Shown: positions 26,652 to 36,871 of the stretch, in pieces | Position numbering within the stretch: the stretch's first letter is position 1 | Layout of the letters: each line of letters begins with the position of its first letter | Assembly (NCBI GenBank): GCA_009192285.1 | Contig: CM018605.1 | Span: 210,767 to 274,766, forward strand | Source: Morchella semilibera | Taxonomy: Eukaryota > Ascomycota > Pezizomycetes > Pezizales > Morchellaceae | Length of the DNA: 64,000 nt | Reading direction: 5' to 3' | Notes under the pieces: generated by a model | Databases searched by the model: none | What the model was told of the DNA's origin: nothing | What the model saw: only the letters and a program-made list of their open reading frames with translations | Program-made: the position numbers and the translations under genes

Positions 26652-28340
26652 CCATCATCCGGCTGGGAATAATCATTGTTCTCCTTGGTCTGAGCTTTGC
26701 CGACGGTTCTCCTGTGTTCTTCTTCTTTCTTTTCGCCTTGTTCCTGGTCATGGTCTAGTACAATATTATCGACCGTATCACCCATCTGGGAATCATTTGA
26801 TTCCTTGGTTTGAAATTTGCCGACGGCTCTTCTAAATTGTTCCTCTTTCCTTTCGCCTTGTTCCTGGTCATGGTCTAGCACAATATTATCGACCGTATCA
26901 TCCATCTGGGAATCATTTGATTCCTTGGTTTGAAATTTGCCGGCGGTTCTTCTAAATTGTTCCTCTTTCCTTTCGCCTTGTTCCTGGTCATGGTCTAGCA
27001 CAATATTATCGACCGTATCATCCATCTGGGAATCATTTGATTCCTTGGTTTGAAATTTGCCGGCGGTTCTTCTAAATTGTTCCTCTGCCCGTTCTCCCAA
27101 TTCTTGATCATGGTCTAGTACAATATTATCGACCATATCACCCATCTGGATATCATTGTTCTCCTTGGTCTGAGCTTTGCCGACGGTTCTCCTGTGTTGT
27201 TCTTCTTTCCTTTCGCCTTGTTCCTGGTCATGGTCTAGCACAATATTATCGACCGTATCACCCATCTGGGAGTCGTTGGCCCCCTTGGTCTGAGCTTTGC
27301 CGATGGCTCTTCTAAGTTGTTCCTCTGCCCGTTCTCCCAATTCTTGATCATGGTCTAGTACAATATTATCGACCGTATCACCCATCTGGGAGTCGTTGGC
27401 CCCCTTGGTCTGAGCTTTGCCGATGGCTCTTCTAAGTTGTTCCTCTGCCCGTTCTCCCAATTCTTGATCATGATCTAGTACAATATTATCCACCGTATCA
27501 CCCATCTGGGAGTCGTTGGCCCCCTTGGTCTGAGCTTTGCCGATGGCCCTTCTAAGTTGTTCCCCTGCCCGTTCTCCCAATTCTTGATCATGGTCTAGTA
27601 CAATATTATCGACCGTATCACCCATCTGGGAGTCGTTGGCCCCCTTGGTCTGAGCTTTGCCGATGGTTCTTCTAAGTTGTTCCTCTGCCCGTTCTCCCAG
27701 TTCTTGATCATGGTCCAGTACAATATTGTCGACTGTAATACTCTGCTGAAAATCGTTTATTTCCTTGGTCTGCATTCTGCCGATAGTTCTCCGGCGCTGT
27801 TCTTCACCCCTCTCCCCTAGTCCTTGTTCATGGTCCAGTACAGCATTATCGACAACATTATCCATTCGGAAATCATTACGTTCCTTGGTTTGAGTTTTAC
27901 CAATGTTTCTCCGATTCTGTTCCCCTTCCCTTTCTTCTACTTCCTGGGAATGATCCATTGCAATATCTTCTACTGCATCTTTCATCTGAAGGCCAACTAT
28001 TTCCTTGGTTTGAGCTCTTCCCTCCGTCCTCCTACGCGTTTCCTCCTCCTTCTCACAAAGCTTCTGATCGTGGTCCAAAGCGACACCATCGACAACATCA
28101 ACAACCGTTGAATGGTTTATAACCTTTGTCTGCTCCTTCCCTACTGTCTTTCGGTGTCTTTCTTCCCCTCTTTCAACAATCTCCTGAACATGATCTAAAA
28201 CAAGACCAGCTACTCCATCATCCATCCTTAAGGCGTTTTGCTCCTTGGTTTGTTCTCTCCCCCTGATTTTCCGGAGGGCCTCCATAGCCCGGTCCTCGAC
28301 GTCAAGCTCGTGATCGATGGCGACACTCTCGTACTCATCC
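25700..28340 (-). repeat. Coding minisatellite, 120-bp unit, about 23 copies
   Basis: From about 28320 to 26760 the motif CAATATTATCGAC or a variant recurs at exact 120-bp steps (28201, 28081, 27961, 27841, 27721, 27601 and so on to 26761). After a 10-bp offset it continues at 26631, 26511 and 26391. Nine central units (27721-26761) are almost identical in DNA, while both flanks are diverged, which points to expansion from the centre by unequal exchange. Each unit encodes VDNIVLDHDQELGERAEEQ followed by an RR.IGKAQTK segment. Confidence 0.9.
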
Positions 28341-29299
28341 TCGAAGAACAGCGCATTCTTACACCTGATGCCTTCTTTTTCGCGCTCTACATTCTTCCGC
28401 TGGTAGGCGGTTTCGAGCAAGGTATTTTCGAGGAGCGTATGGATTTGCTCAATTATCCCATCCAGACGCCTCTTCTCTTCGAGCTTGTGATCCTTCATAC
28501 CCATTTTTATCTTCCAGTTTGTCACCTCAGCTCTCTGAATTTCCTCGACTAGGGCCACGTCTACTGGGTTTGGTTCAACGTGTTTTGCTTTCACATCCTC
28601 GGGGACCTCTTCGACCTTCTCAGGAGTTCTTTGCGCCAAATCCTGCTCAAATTGAGCACGGTTATTCCTCTCTTTAACTATCCGAGCAAGTTTGTGGGCC
28701 CTATGTTTTTTCATACGTTTATTAATCTCGTATTCCTCATCAGCAGTGACGGCGACGACCTTATCCTTTCGGTCTTGCCCCACAGACAACATATCTTCCT
28801 TATTATCAAGATTAGGAGAAGGTTGTTTCATAGTAGTAAGGGTGATTTGAGGATTTTCTTCGTCGTCCAATCTCTCGCTCCCTTGCAGGGTACTACCACC
28901 AGCACCATCGAGAAGGAGATATTCAGAAAGTTCGTCTGTAGTAGATAAAAGTTGTGGCTGCTTTTTGAGGACGAATTCGAGCCGCGGACATGTGCAATCA
29001 GGATTTGTACATGGACCGAGTTTGGTGGCTCGGGGCTGATTACTACAATATCCTTGGTGACGGTCCGGCCCCATCTCGGTATCTGACATATCAAGATAGC
29101 CCAGATCTTTGGCAGTCCTGGGGGTAATTTTGAAAGATTTATGAGCATCGTCTCCGAGGATGTGTTTCTCAAAGCTTGCCTCTGTAGGGAAATGGGCATT
29201 ACAGGTATGGCAAGAATATTTGTAAAAATGGAAATTAGGCAAATCCCGAGCAGATTCAAGGAACGGCATATGGATGGGGGTAGTTGCAAACCCCTTAAC
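26648..29299 (-). CDS. C2H2-finger protein with 40-residue tandem repeats
   Basis: The first clear Met is at 29269; the frame stays open upstream to a likely acceptor at 29300. A single finger-like motif, CHTC...H...H (YSCHTCNAHF, then EKHILGDDAHK), lies near the N-terminus, followed by a Cys-rich patch (CTNPDCTCPR). A charged helical region comes next, then 14 copies of a 40-residue repeat with core LDHDQE and QTK. The repeats are strongly charged, probably long helices or coiled coil. I do not recognise the family and assign no reaction; nucleic-acid or protein binding through the finger is possible. The frame ends at 26648 after a 10-bp length change inside a repeat, and the array continues in another frame downstream. 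An upstream exon in 29377-29592 is likely (donor GTATGT at 29376), but its frame is unclear: the phase-0 frame lacks an ATG, while the frame with an ATG at 29560 is out of phase. Confidence 0.7.
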   Translation of the reverse strand, partial: VKGFATTPIHMPFLESARDLPNFHFYKYSCHTCNAHFPTEASFEKHILGDDAHKSFKITPRTAKDLGYLDMSDTEMGPDRHQGYCSNQPRATKLGPCTNPDCTCPRLEFVLKKQPQLLSTTDELSEYLLLDGAGGSTLQGSERLDDEENPQITLTTMKQPSPNLDNKEDMLSVGQDRKDKVVAVTADEEYEINKRMKKHRAHKLARIVKERNNRAQFEQDLAQRTPEKVEEVPEDVKAKHVEPNPVDVALVEEIQRAEVTNWKIKMGMKDHKLEEKRRLDGIIEQIHTLLENTLLETAYQRKNVEREKEGIRCKNALFFEDEYESVAIDHELDVEDRAMEALRKIRGREQTKEQNALRMDDGVAGLVLDHVQEIVERGEERHRKTVGKEQTKVINHSTVVDVVDGVALDHDQKLCEKEEETRRRTEGRAQTKEIVGLQMKDAVEDIAMDHSQEVEEREGEQNRRNIGKTQTKERNDFRMDNVVDNAVLDHEQGLGERGEEQRRRTIGRMQTKEINDFQQSITVDNIVLDHDQELGERAEEQLRRTIGKAQTKGANDSQMGDTVDNIVLDHDQELGERAGEQLRRAIGKAQTKGANDSQMGDTVDNIVLDHDQELGERAEEQLRRAIGKAQTKGANDSQMGDTVDNIVLDHDQELGERAEEQLRRAIGKAQTKGANDSQMGDTVDNIVLDHDQEQGERKEEQHRRTVGKAQTKENNDIQMGDMVDNIVLDHDQELGERAEEQFRRTAGKFQTKESNDSQMDDTVDNIVLDHDQEQGERKEEQFRRTAGKFQTKESNDSQMDDTVDNIVLDHDQEQGERKEEQFRRAVGKFQTKESNDSQMGDTVDNIVLDHDQEQGEKKEEEHRRTVGKAQTKENNDYSQPDDG

Positions 29300-29835
29300 C
29301 TGATCTTTATCTCATCTGTCAATGCTAGTTCGGTGGAGGGGATTCTCATGCGGAGCTAGATTGCTAGTAAACATACCCATTGTTTCAGGCCTGATGACAA
29401 GCAAAGCGTACTGAATTTTCCTGCTATCGATTTGGGAGGATTGGGGGAAGATAATTTTGTTGTATCTGATCTGGATAGGGATGAGGTTGAGTGGAAGGTT
29501 GAAGTGCGTAGAGGTACGGTGGGGTGTTGGGAGGATGACGTCCCTAGCGCGTTTACGCATGTTTCAGATTTGAGACAGACATGAAAAATCACTCGACCGA
29601 GAAAAACAAGAACAGAGTGGAATTATTCTCCATCTAAACACTTCCCATGAATCGGGACACACCAGGTGATATATACAGAATTCCTTCCCTACGTTTATAG
29701 TTCAAATACAAAAAATAGGTATCAACGGAATAGGACTAGAAAGCCCTCGGAAAAATGAACCTAAAGAGCTGATGAGCATGAGTTCATGGGTAGATGGATA
29801 GATGAGCAGCGCCGAGTGTTGTATAAAGAGAGGTT

Positions 29836-30849
29836 TTATGATGTCTTTTCCGATAGAGCTGGGGGCGTCCTCACAGGTGTTTCAGCTAACTCCGACGAAC
29901 CTGACAATGACACTGCTTTTGTTGATGCAGCAGCTGTGGTTTTCTTGTCCACCTCAGCATTTGCGGTTTTTCCCTCGTTTCTATCACCAAAGGATAAAAA
30001 TTTCCCCCATAGGGTCGTTCCTGTATCTGACACGGATTCCCATAGCGGGGTTGGTTCGGTTATCTTTCGTTCTCTCCTCTCACCATCATGTCCTGGATAG
30101 ACACCCTTTCCACCCCTTAGTTTCCAGCCTTCTTCCTCCAAGGCTATAATTCTCTTCTCGTCAAGGGAACCTTGTTCCTCCAATTGTGCCAAACGCTCTT
30201 CATCCTGTCTCATTCTAAGTTCTAGAAGCTCCAGGCGCTCTGCTATCACATCACGCCTACCTGCTTCCTTCCGTCTAGACCTTATTTGCTCGGCAAGGAT
30301 GAGCGAGCCTGCTACGATAAAAAGAAACAGCTCGCTGATGAAGTTCGCGCCACTTTCAATTGCTTTTGCCTCTGAAAGCGGCCGCACACGCGGGCGTGCA
30401 ACAGGCGTGGGGGTAAAATGAGCATGTGGTTTTTGTGAAAGCGGCTTCGGTGCTCCAGGCTTTGGGGAGCCAAATACAGCCGGCGGAGGGACAGCTTTGG
30501 CCGAGGAGACGGTGCCAAGATCAGCGGGGAAGTTCACATCTCCTTCCGACAGGTTTTTTGCGGCTTGACGAGCGGCTTCACGGTCAGCCTGTTCGGCTTT
30601 TATAAATGCTGCAGTGTCTTGGAGGAGACCAAGACGTAGACGAACGTCGACCTGATGAATTGACTGGGCGACGTAAACGCAGACTTTGCGGAAGCGGGGG
30701 TGATCTCGGGCCTGTTGTTTGATTTTACTCTATTTAGATAGTTAGTAAATTTTATAAAAGTGAAAAAGAGACGAAGGGTCAATTACGGCCATAGGCTTGG
30801 CCAGTGTTTTGATGGCCAAGGAACCAAGTTTAATCGCCGTCGTTGACAT
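29836..30849 (-). CDS. OPA3-family mitochondrial protein
   Basis: Two exons, 30849-30787 and 30729-29836, with a 57-bp intron (donor GTAATT, CTAAC branch), encode 318 residues. The N-terminus MSTTAIKLGSLAIKTLAKPM, then SKIKQQARDHPRFR and VYVAQSIHQVDVRLRLGLL, matches the OPA3 pattern of a short hydrophobic start followed by a conserved block. A second conserved block is GANFISELFLFIVAGSLILAE, the membrane segment, followed by a basic/acidic coiled coil (RRKEAGRRDVIAERLELLE). Human OPA3 is a mitochondrial protein whose mutation causes optic atrophy and 3-methylglutaconic aciduria; its exact molecular role is unsettled. A Pro-rich linker separates the two blocks, and a Ser/Thr-rich tail extends beyond the human protein. 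It is transcribed divergently from the Polo kinase gene across 783 bp. Confidence 0.9.
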
Positions 30850-31632
30850 AGCTGGTTTTGCTGGAGTTTACCACAACCCCGCGTTAGTATGATAGGGTCA
30901 AACCTTGCAGCTAGACTTGTTTCAAAAGAATTCATATAAGTTCGCTGTAAAAAAATAAGACCTACATTCAGATAGATGGACCCAAGGTCCTAGATGCTAG
31001 AGTTAAAGAGGTGAATGAGGGGAAAGGTCTGATCTATGGGGAATTAAAGTCACTAAGGATTATGGCCTAGATTGAAGCTAAGCCTCATGCTCAGGTTTCG
31101 ACTCATCGGAGTATGATAGAGATGAATTGTGCTGGTAGCACGTACATGTATGTACAACATATGTACAATAAACATGTAGAGTATGTAAGCCTGAACCTAT
31201 TGGCAGCGCCTCGTAGGTATGTGAGTAATAAGGTAGGTATATCATTTATTGCGGTAGCGTTCAAACGCACCCCATAATCGGTGATGTTTCAAGGTTGTGT
31301 CAGAATGATATATGGTTGTCGTAGCAACACAATGTTTATCTCGTCAAACCCCTACGCACGGGCCTCCGCATTCTCACAGCAAAGTTGGTGTGTGTATCTC
31401 GCTCTATGGACCTCACTTCTTTACATCCCCTTTCCTCTCCTTAAGTCTCCGCTCCAAACACCACCAACAGCTTCAAGTCAGTAGCCTGTGCCACTACTCC
31501 AGTGCTAACTGGTGGTATCAGGAATTCACAATACATTAGCTCGCTTCGTCTATTTCCAATCTAGACGTTGTCCGCGTGTTGCGCTGTTTTTGTAAAGGAC
31601 ACTTAACGGCGAACACAAATCTTTCTATTCTA
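30850..31632. promoter_or_regulatory. Divergent promoter region, OPA3 / Polo kinase
   Basis: This 783-bp region lies between two start codons facing apart. It contains the TACATGTA palindrome at 31143 inside a wider run of ATGTA/TACAT motifs (31140-31180). No TATA box or specific factor site can be assigned with confidence. Confidence 0.5.
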
Positions 31633-34600
31633 ATGGAAAATATTCAAGGCGGAACTAAAATACTAGCATCCATGGACCCAAATCAACGCCCAGCTCGAAG
31701 ACAACGGACAGCCGCCCCCAAGTTAACAGCGCCATCTCCTCTAAAGAAGCAATCGGACTATCACCTCGTCGCCCCTCTAAAGGCTGCTGCCACCAAGTCG
31801 CTAGTCCCTTCGGCACTTGCCGGTCCATCTAAAAGATCACAACTTACAGGTGCACCTAAAACACCTAAGCCATCAAGCAAAGAACGGAACAAGAAATTCC
31901 TCTGCGCTACCCCGCCTACAGTACTCCAGGATACTAGAGGGAAGACTGAGTATGGTCGAGGGCGCCAACTCGGCGAAGGTGGCTTCGCAAGATGTTTTTT
32001 GGTACAAAACAAAGAGGGTGGGCTGTTCGCTGCAAAGACTGTAGCTAAGAAGAGTTTGCAGAGCCAGAAGAAGAGAGCAAAGGTTTCTCCGGACCCAGCC
32101 TTTTTTTATTTGAAGAAAAGACATTGACTCAAAAATTTATAGTTCTTTGGGGAAATCCAAGTCCATAAAACTATGATCCATCCTAACATTGTTAAATTTA
32201 TTGAATGCTTTGAAGACCCGGACAATATCTACATGATTCTTGAGCTATGCCCTAACAAGTCCTTGATGGATATGCTACGCGCTCGGAAAAGGTTTACGGA
32301 ACCCGAGACACGTTTCTTCGTTTTACAGCTTCTGGGGGCTTTGAAATATATGCATGGGAAAAGAGTCATTCATCGTGACCTCAAACTCGGAAATATATTC
32401 TTGGATGAAAACATGAACGTCAAGCTTGGCGATTTTGGATTGGCGGCCCTCCTAGTTGATGAAAACGATCGCAAAAAGACAATCTGCGGAACTCCAAACT
32501 ACATTGCCCCGGAGGTCTTATTTGGGGGCGGGAAAGAAGGTCAAGGGCATAGTTTTGAAGTAGATTTATGGGGTGTTGGAGTTATTATGTAAGTTTAACA
32601 GCTCACGTAATGAATGCTGTATCTGATTGGTTTAGGTATGCAATGCTCGTTGGGAGAACTCCATTCCAAGCGAACGACGTGGATTCTATCTACAGGTACG
32701 TGAGATCAATGTAGGGCTCCAGAAAATTATTGACTTTGAACCAGAAAAATTCGGCATAACACTTTCACATGGCCAGAAGATGTGCCTGTGAGCTCTGCTG
32801 CAAAATCTCTTGTAAACTCCATTTTAGAACACGATCCAGAGGCTCGCCCTTCTCTGGACGATGTTGCGAATCACCGATTCTTCAAAAATGGATTCTTCCC
32901 CAGGTCTATTCCACCGAGTGCAACTAAACAAGAGCCTATATGGCGAGGAATAACTGGGCAGGGCGTAGGAGCTCTTACCACAAATCGGGAGGACTGGATC
33001 AGAAATTATGAAGAGGTTGCCAGAATCTGTGGAATTGGGAAAATATCCGAGGGACGGTATAGTCCTGTGGGTGACCACCCTGGAGAGAAAGTAGACCTTT
33101 TGACACTTCCTGCCTCCAGACCAGCATCCGTCGCGTCGAATAAAAATAACGACATCGAGAAAGTGGAAACTATGGAAGATGATGTCCAGGGGGGAATGCC
33201 AATAAAAGAGAAGGCCTATCTCCTCCCAGAAACATTGAGTCCTAGAGACGGACATGCACGAATGAGGGGTGTGGGTGTGTTAAAGAAGATTCCAAGCCTT
33301 CTAGGGCCATCTAGAGGCGGTCTCTTAGGATCAGGGTCTATCCCGACACAAAGGCCCATGGATGACGTCGATGAGGAAGAGGAAGAGGTAAGCGAGGACG
33401 AAGAACCCGTACGCCCCCCACCCAGGCAATTACGGCAGCAACCAATACGCAAAAGTGCGGCCGTTGCGGCTGCTGCTGCGGCTGCTGCAACTGCTGCAAC
33501 AGCACCAGTGCCTGTATCAGCACCAGCACCAGAGCCAGAATCAGTGCCGGAGCCAAAACCAGCTAAGAGTGTGTTCCCAGCAAGAAGAGGACTGGTAAGA
33601 TCTCATGCCGCGGAAATGCGTGCTGTTTCTGCAGGTTTAGAGGCAGACAAACCAAAACTACCACCACCAACTATAGACCCTCCCAAGAAACAAACGACCC
33701 TAGAAGCGCGACCTGAAAGGCCAGTGTCGTCCGCAGAACCCCGAGAGAAAACTTCAAAAGAGGAGGCAAAGGAGCCAACTTCAGAAAGTAGTGGTCCAGT
33801 TATCCCCTTTACACCAGTTCTTAACTCCAAGATTGGGAATTCCATTCCTTCCACTACAACGTCCGCAATTATCTCATCGTTGCAACCCTATATTCAGAAT
33901 TTCAGTGCCTTTACTTCTGGGAAGCTACATCTTCTTCCTCCTCAACCGCCTGCCACTATTGAGGCTGTCAGGTCATTTAAAAGGGGTGAGAAGAACTCCA
34001 GTTTGTTTATCACTAAGTGGGTAGACTATACGAACAAGTACGGAGTTGCTTATATTCTCACTGATGGCACTTGTGTCGCCATGTATAACGACAACACATC
34101 ACTAGTTGTGGACAGTGTTGGTGGACAGAGAGTAGAGTTCATCACGCAGTCTACTGTTGATTCTCCGACGAGTCGAGGGGGTAATAAAAAAGAGGTGACT
34201 TATAGGAGATTATCAACCACAATGGCAATAATGAACCAGAAAAAGAAATCAAGTAGAGGTTTGGCTAGCAAAGTCACAATGTGGAAAAGGTTTGGAAATT
34301 ATATGAAAACAAATCTTGGATCGGAAGCAGAATGGTCTTTTACAAGGGAGCTGGGTCACACCGAGCAAAGCGCACAGGACCCTGAGGGGGGCATGGTATT
34401 TGTTACGCATTATGCCAGGTTAAGACGATGCGCAATGTTCCGCTTCTCAGATGGTGGATTTCAGGTTAGTTCTCGCACCAGTCACTTTCAAAGCTTCTGC
34501 TAAGATTTTTTTTTTTTTTTACACGTAGCTCAACTTTATCGACCACTCAAAGTTAATGGTTTCATCTGGGGGAAGAACACTCCGGATGATTACCAAGCAC

Positions 34601-34801
34601 CATCAATTTATCGTCATGTCCCTTGAAGAAGCACACCGAGAGGTATTTATAGTCAGAAATAGAGTTCTCTTAGAGTTTGGATTAAGGGAGAAGCTGGATT
34701 ATCTCAGTGAAATATTCATGAGCTGGACAAACACTGGAAAATTCCCTAGAGATTATGATGTTATTGAGGGAAAACCCTTAATTGTACTAGGAGAGGCGTA
34801 A
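31633..34801 (+). CDS. Polo-like kinase (Cdc5/Plo1 type)
   Basis: Five exons, 31633-32082, 32143-32588, 32636-32695, 32745-34464 and 34529-34801, join in phase to 982 residues. This Ser/Thr kinase controls mitotic entry, spindle function, septation and mitotic exit. The kinase domain spans about residues 107-365, with the glycine loop [10 protein letters not shown], the lysine in FAAKTVAKK, the catalytic [17 protein letters not shown], and the activation-loop threonine in [11 protein letters not shown] disordered linker with an acidic patch and an Ala/Thr run follows. Polo box 1 lies near 722-800 ([19 protein letters not shown], with the conserved Trp). Polo box 2 lies near 868-975, with DHSKL giving the His-Lys pair that grips phosphopeptides. 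The start at 31633 is the first ATG of the open frame; [10 protein letters not shown] at 31672 is an equally possible start. The protein is longer than yeast Cdc5 (705) because of the linker. Confidence 0.96.
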
Positions 34802-36198
34802 ATAAGTTTCTTTGGGGTTTGGTGTTCATTTAGTCTCTTTCTATTGTGGGCGGTTGGCGTTTTTGCTTGCATGTAGTTGATGATTGGGCTTTTGTAATTG
34901 TATCCTTTGCAATGGGCTTTTTCCTCTGGTTTATCTTTCTGCTGCAAATGTTACCACATGGGTCTGCGGTGCCTCTGTTTATCTTTGTTTGGGTATAAGA
35001 GCAATTGCTAATAAACAGTTTCATGAAAATTATCAAGTTAGCTGCCAATGGAATAATTACATTTACCCTAGATTATCTGCTGGGACGAGTTTGTTACTGC
35101 GAGTACCTACATATATGTAAGAATATGTCTCAACACAGCCAAGCCCAGATGATACTAATCACAATAGATCACTCGTCGAAAAAGGTCTCCTGCGTATATA
35201 TATTCCTTCAGTTGCCTCAACGCGAAGCTATTTCATCTTGTACTACGGTATGACTAAGTCCTTGGTATCAAGCTTTGACGTCCATCGACCTCTTATCGAT
35301 CAGGTCCTCTGGGATATACCGGTCTTTGCAATACAAATATAAATTCCTGTAGAGTAGGCATATATACATGTATCTTAAGTGGCTATAACACTCTGATCTC
35401 AGTGCGTGTGCATGGATTAAACCAGCATTGGAGTAGGGTACTAGCTAGCTGTACCAACACCTTATAGATTCTTACCGAATTACTAGTACTTGTAGTGTAT
35501 TGACGAGAATATCGTAGTGATCCCACCCCACTCTTTGGTACTGTATTTCTGTTGCGCCCTGTTTGTGATGGTGATTAGAGACATAAAATACATATATGTA
35601 TATATGACCTTAGACACCGTACACAATAAGCTTTGCTGATACACACGTACCTACATGTAGTTAGATTTGGAAGAACAATAGGATTGTGTGTGCGATGAGG
35701 CTGCAAATCATCATGTGTCGGTTTAGTTACCATGTTGGGCACATGCATCCATAGCGCGAAACAGAGTTGCTCGGCGTGGTTCTTACGGCTTGCCCTCTGC
35801 CCCATCAACAGAGTCTCTCTTTTTCTTCCCTCCCGCCTCGTTCGATAAATCCTCCCCAGCTGCAGCACACCAGTCGCTAGACGTCATCTATCATAGCCAA
35901 CTCCACCAGTCGCGCTATTTTGTGTGTGTTTTCTGTGTTCTGTCCATCAGCCTTACCTTTACTGCTGCCGCTACCTGCGATATCTATAGTACACAAGGTC
36001 AACACGAAAGGGGAATCCCGTACTTGCCGTATTTTCGTCGTGACAGAGTGCGCATCGGCGCACTTCGACCCATTCTTGCGTGCCGTCGAATAGGTTGATC
36101 ATCCCTCAGATCTCATCTTAAGAAGTGTCGCGGTCGGCGTGGTGTTGATTTGGCCCTTTACTCAAGCATATTAGGAGAACAATAAATCACTAGCCGTC
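34802..36198. other. Intergenic region between Polo kinase and SIN3 genes
   Basis: This is 1.4 kb with no credible gene. TACATGTA occurs at 35365 and 35652, and short AT-rich palindromes around ACATATATGTA near 35590. The last 400 bp before the SIN3 start is pyrimidine-rich and is probably the promoter and 5' leader. Confidence 0.6.
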
Positions 36199-36839
36199 AT
36201 GTCCATGCCGAGCAAAGATAGCTGGCCGCCCCCTCCCCCACCGCAAGAGCAGCCTCAGCAACAGCCTTCTCAACAGCAGCAGCCTCAGCAGCAGCCCTCG
36301 GGTGGACCCCTTCCTCCGACGTCATCATCTCAACAGCAGCAGCATAGACCTCATTCATATACGTAAGTATTCCCCGTACTCTCCCTCTCCCGGGAATATC
36401 TCTTGGTATGAAGAGTTGATGTGCATGCGTGTGTACTGAAGACTGACGCGCTTGATTCCAGAGGTGGATCTGGGCAGACACAGGCCCCTGTTTTACCCCC
36501 TCCTCCCTCCATGAGCTCGGGTGGGCGTGAGTTTTCCTTTTCCATTGAATGAGAGGGGCCCGAATTCTGATGCGTGTTGGGATGATAGCAACTTTTTTTA
36601 ATCAAGCAGCATCGCATCCTATGTCCCTTCCTACGCTATCAACAGGCTCTCACCCGTCTTATTCACTACCTTCTATGCAATCCATATCTGGACCACCGCC
36701 TTCCGGAGGCAACGCGGGCCCCCAGCAGCAGCAGAGAGAATCCCAACAATCCTCTCAAGGGCCTCCTCCTCAGCAGCCTCAAAATTCGCAGCAACAGCAG
36801 CAGCAGCAGCAGCAGCAGCAACAGCAACAGCAAGCTCAA

Positions 36840-36871
<32 letters not shown>

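Noticed and set aside
26641-28340. Regular 120-bp repeats as a possible CRISPR-like array
   Set aside because: The whole unit is repeated without unique spacers, the frame is open throughout and the genome is eukaryotic.
28828-29349. 173-residue minus-strand frame over the zinc-finger region
   Set aside because: It is a shifted reading of the C2H2-finger exon. The start ALTDEIKIR looked conserved, but no splice joins it in phase.
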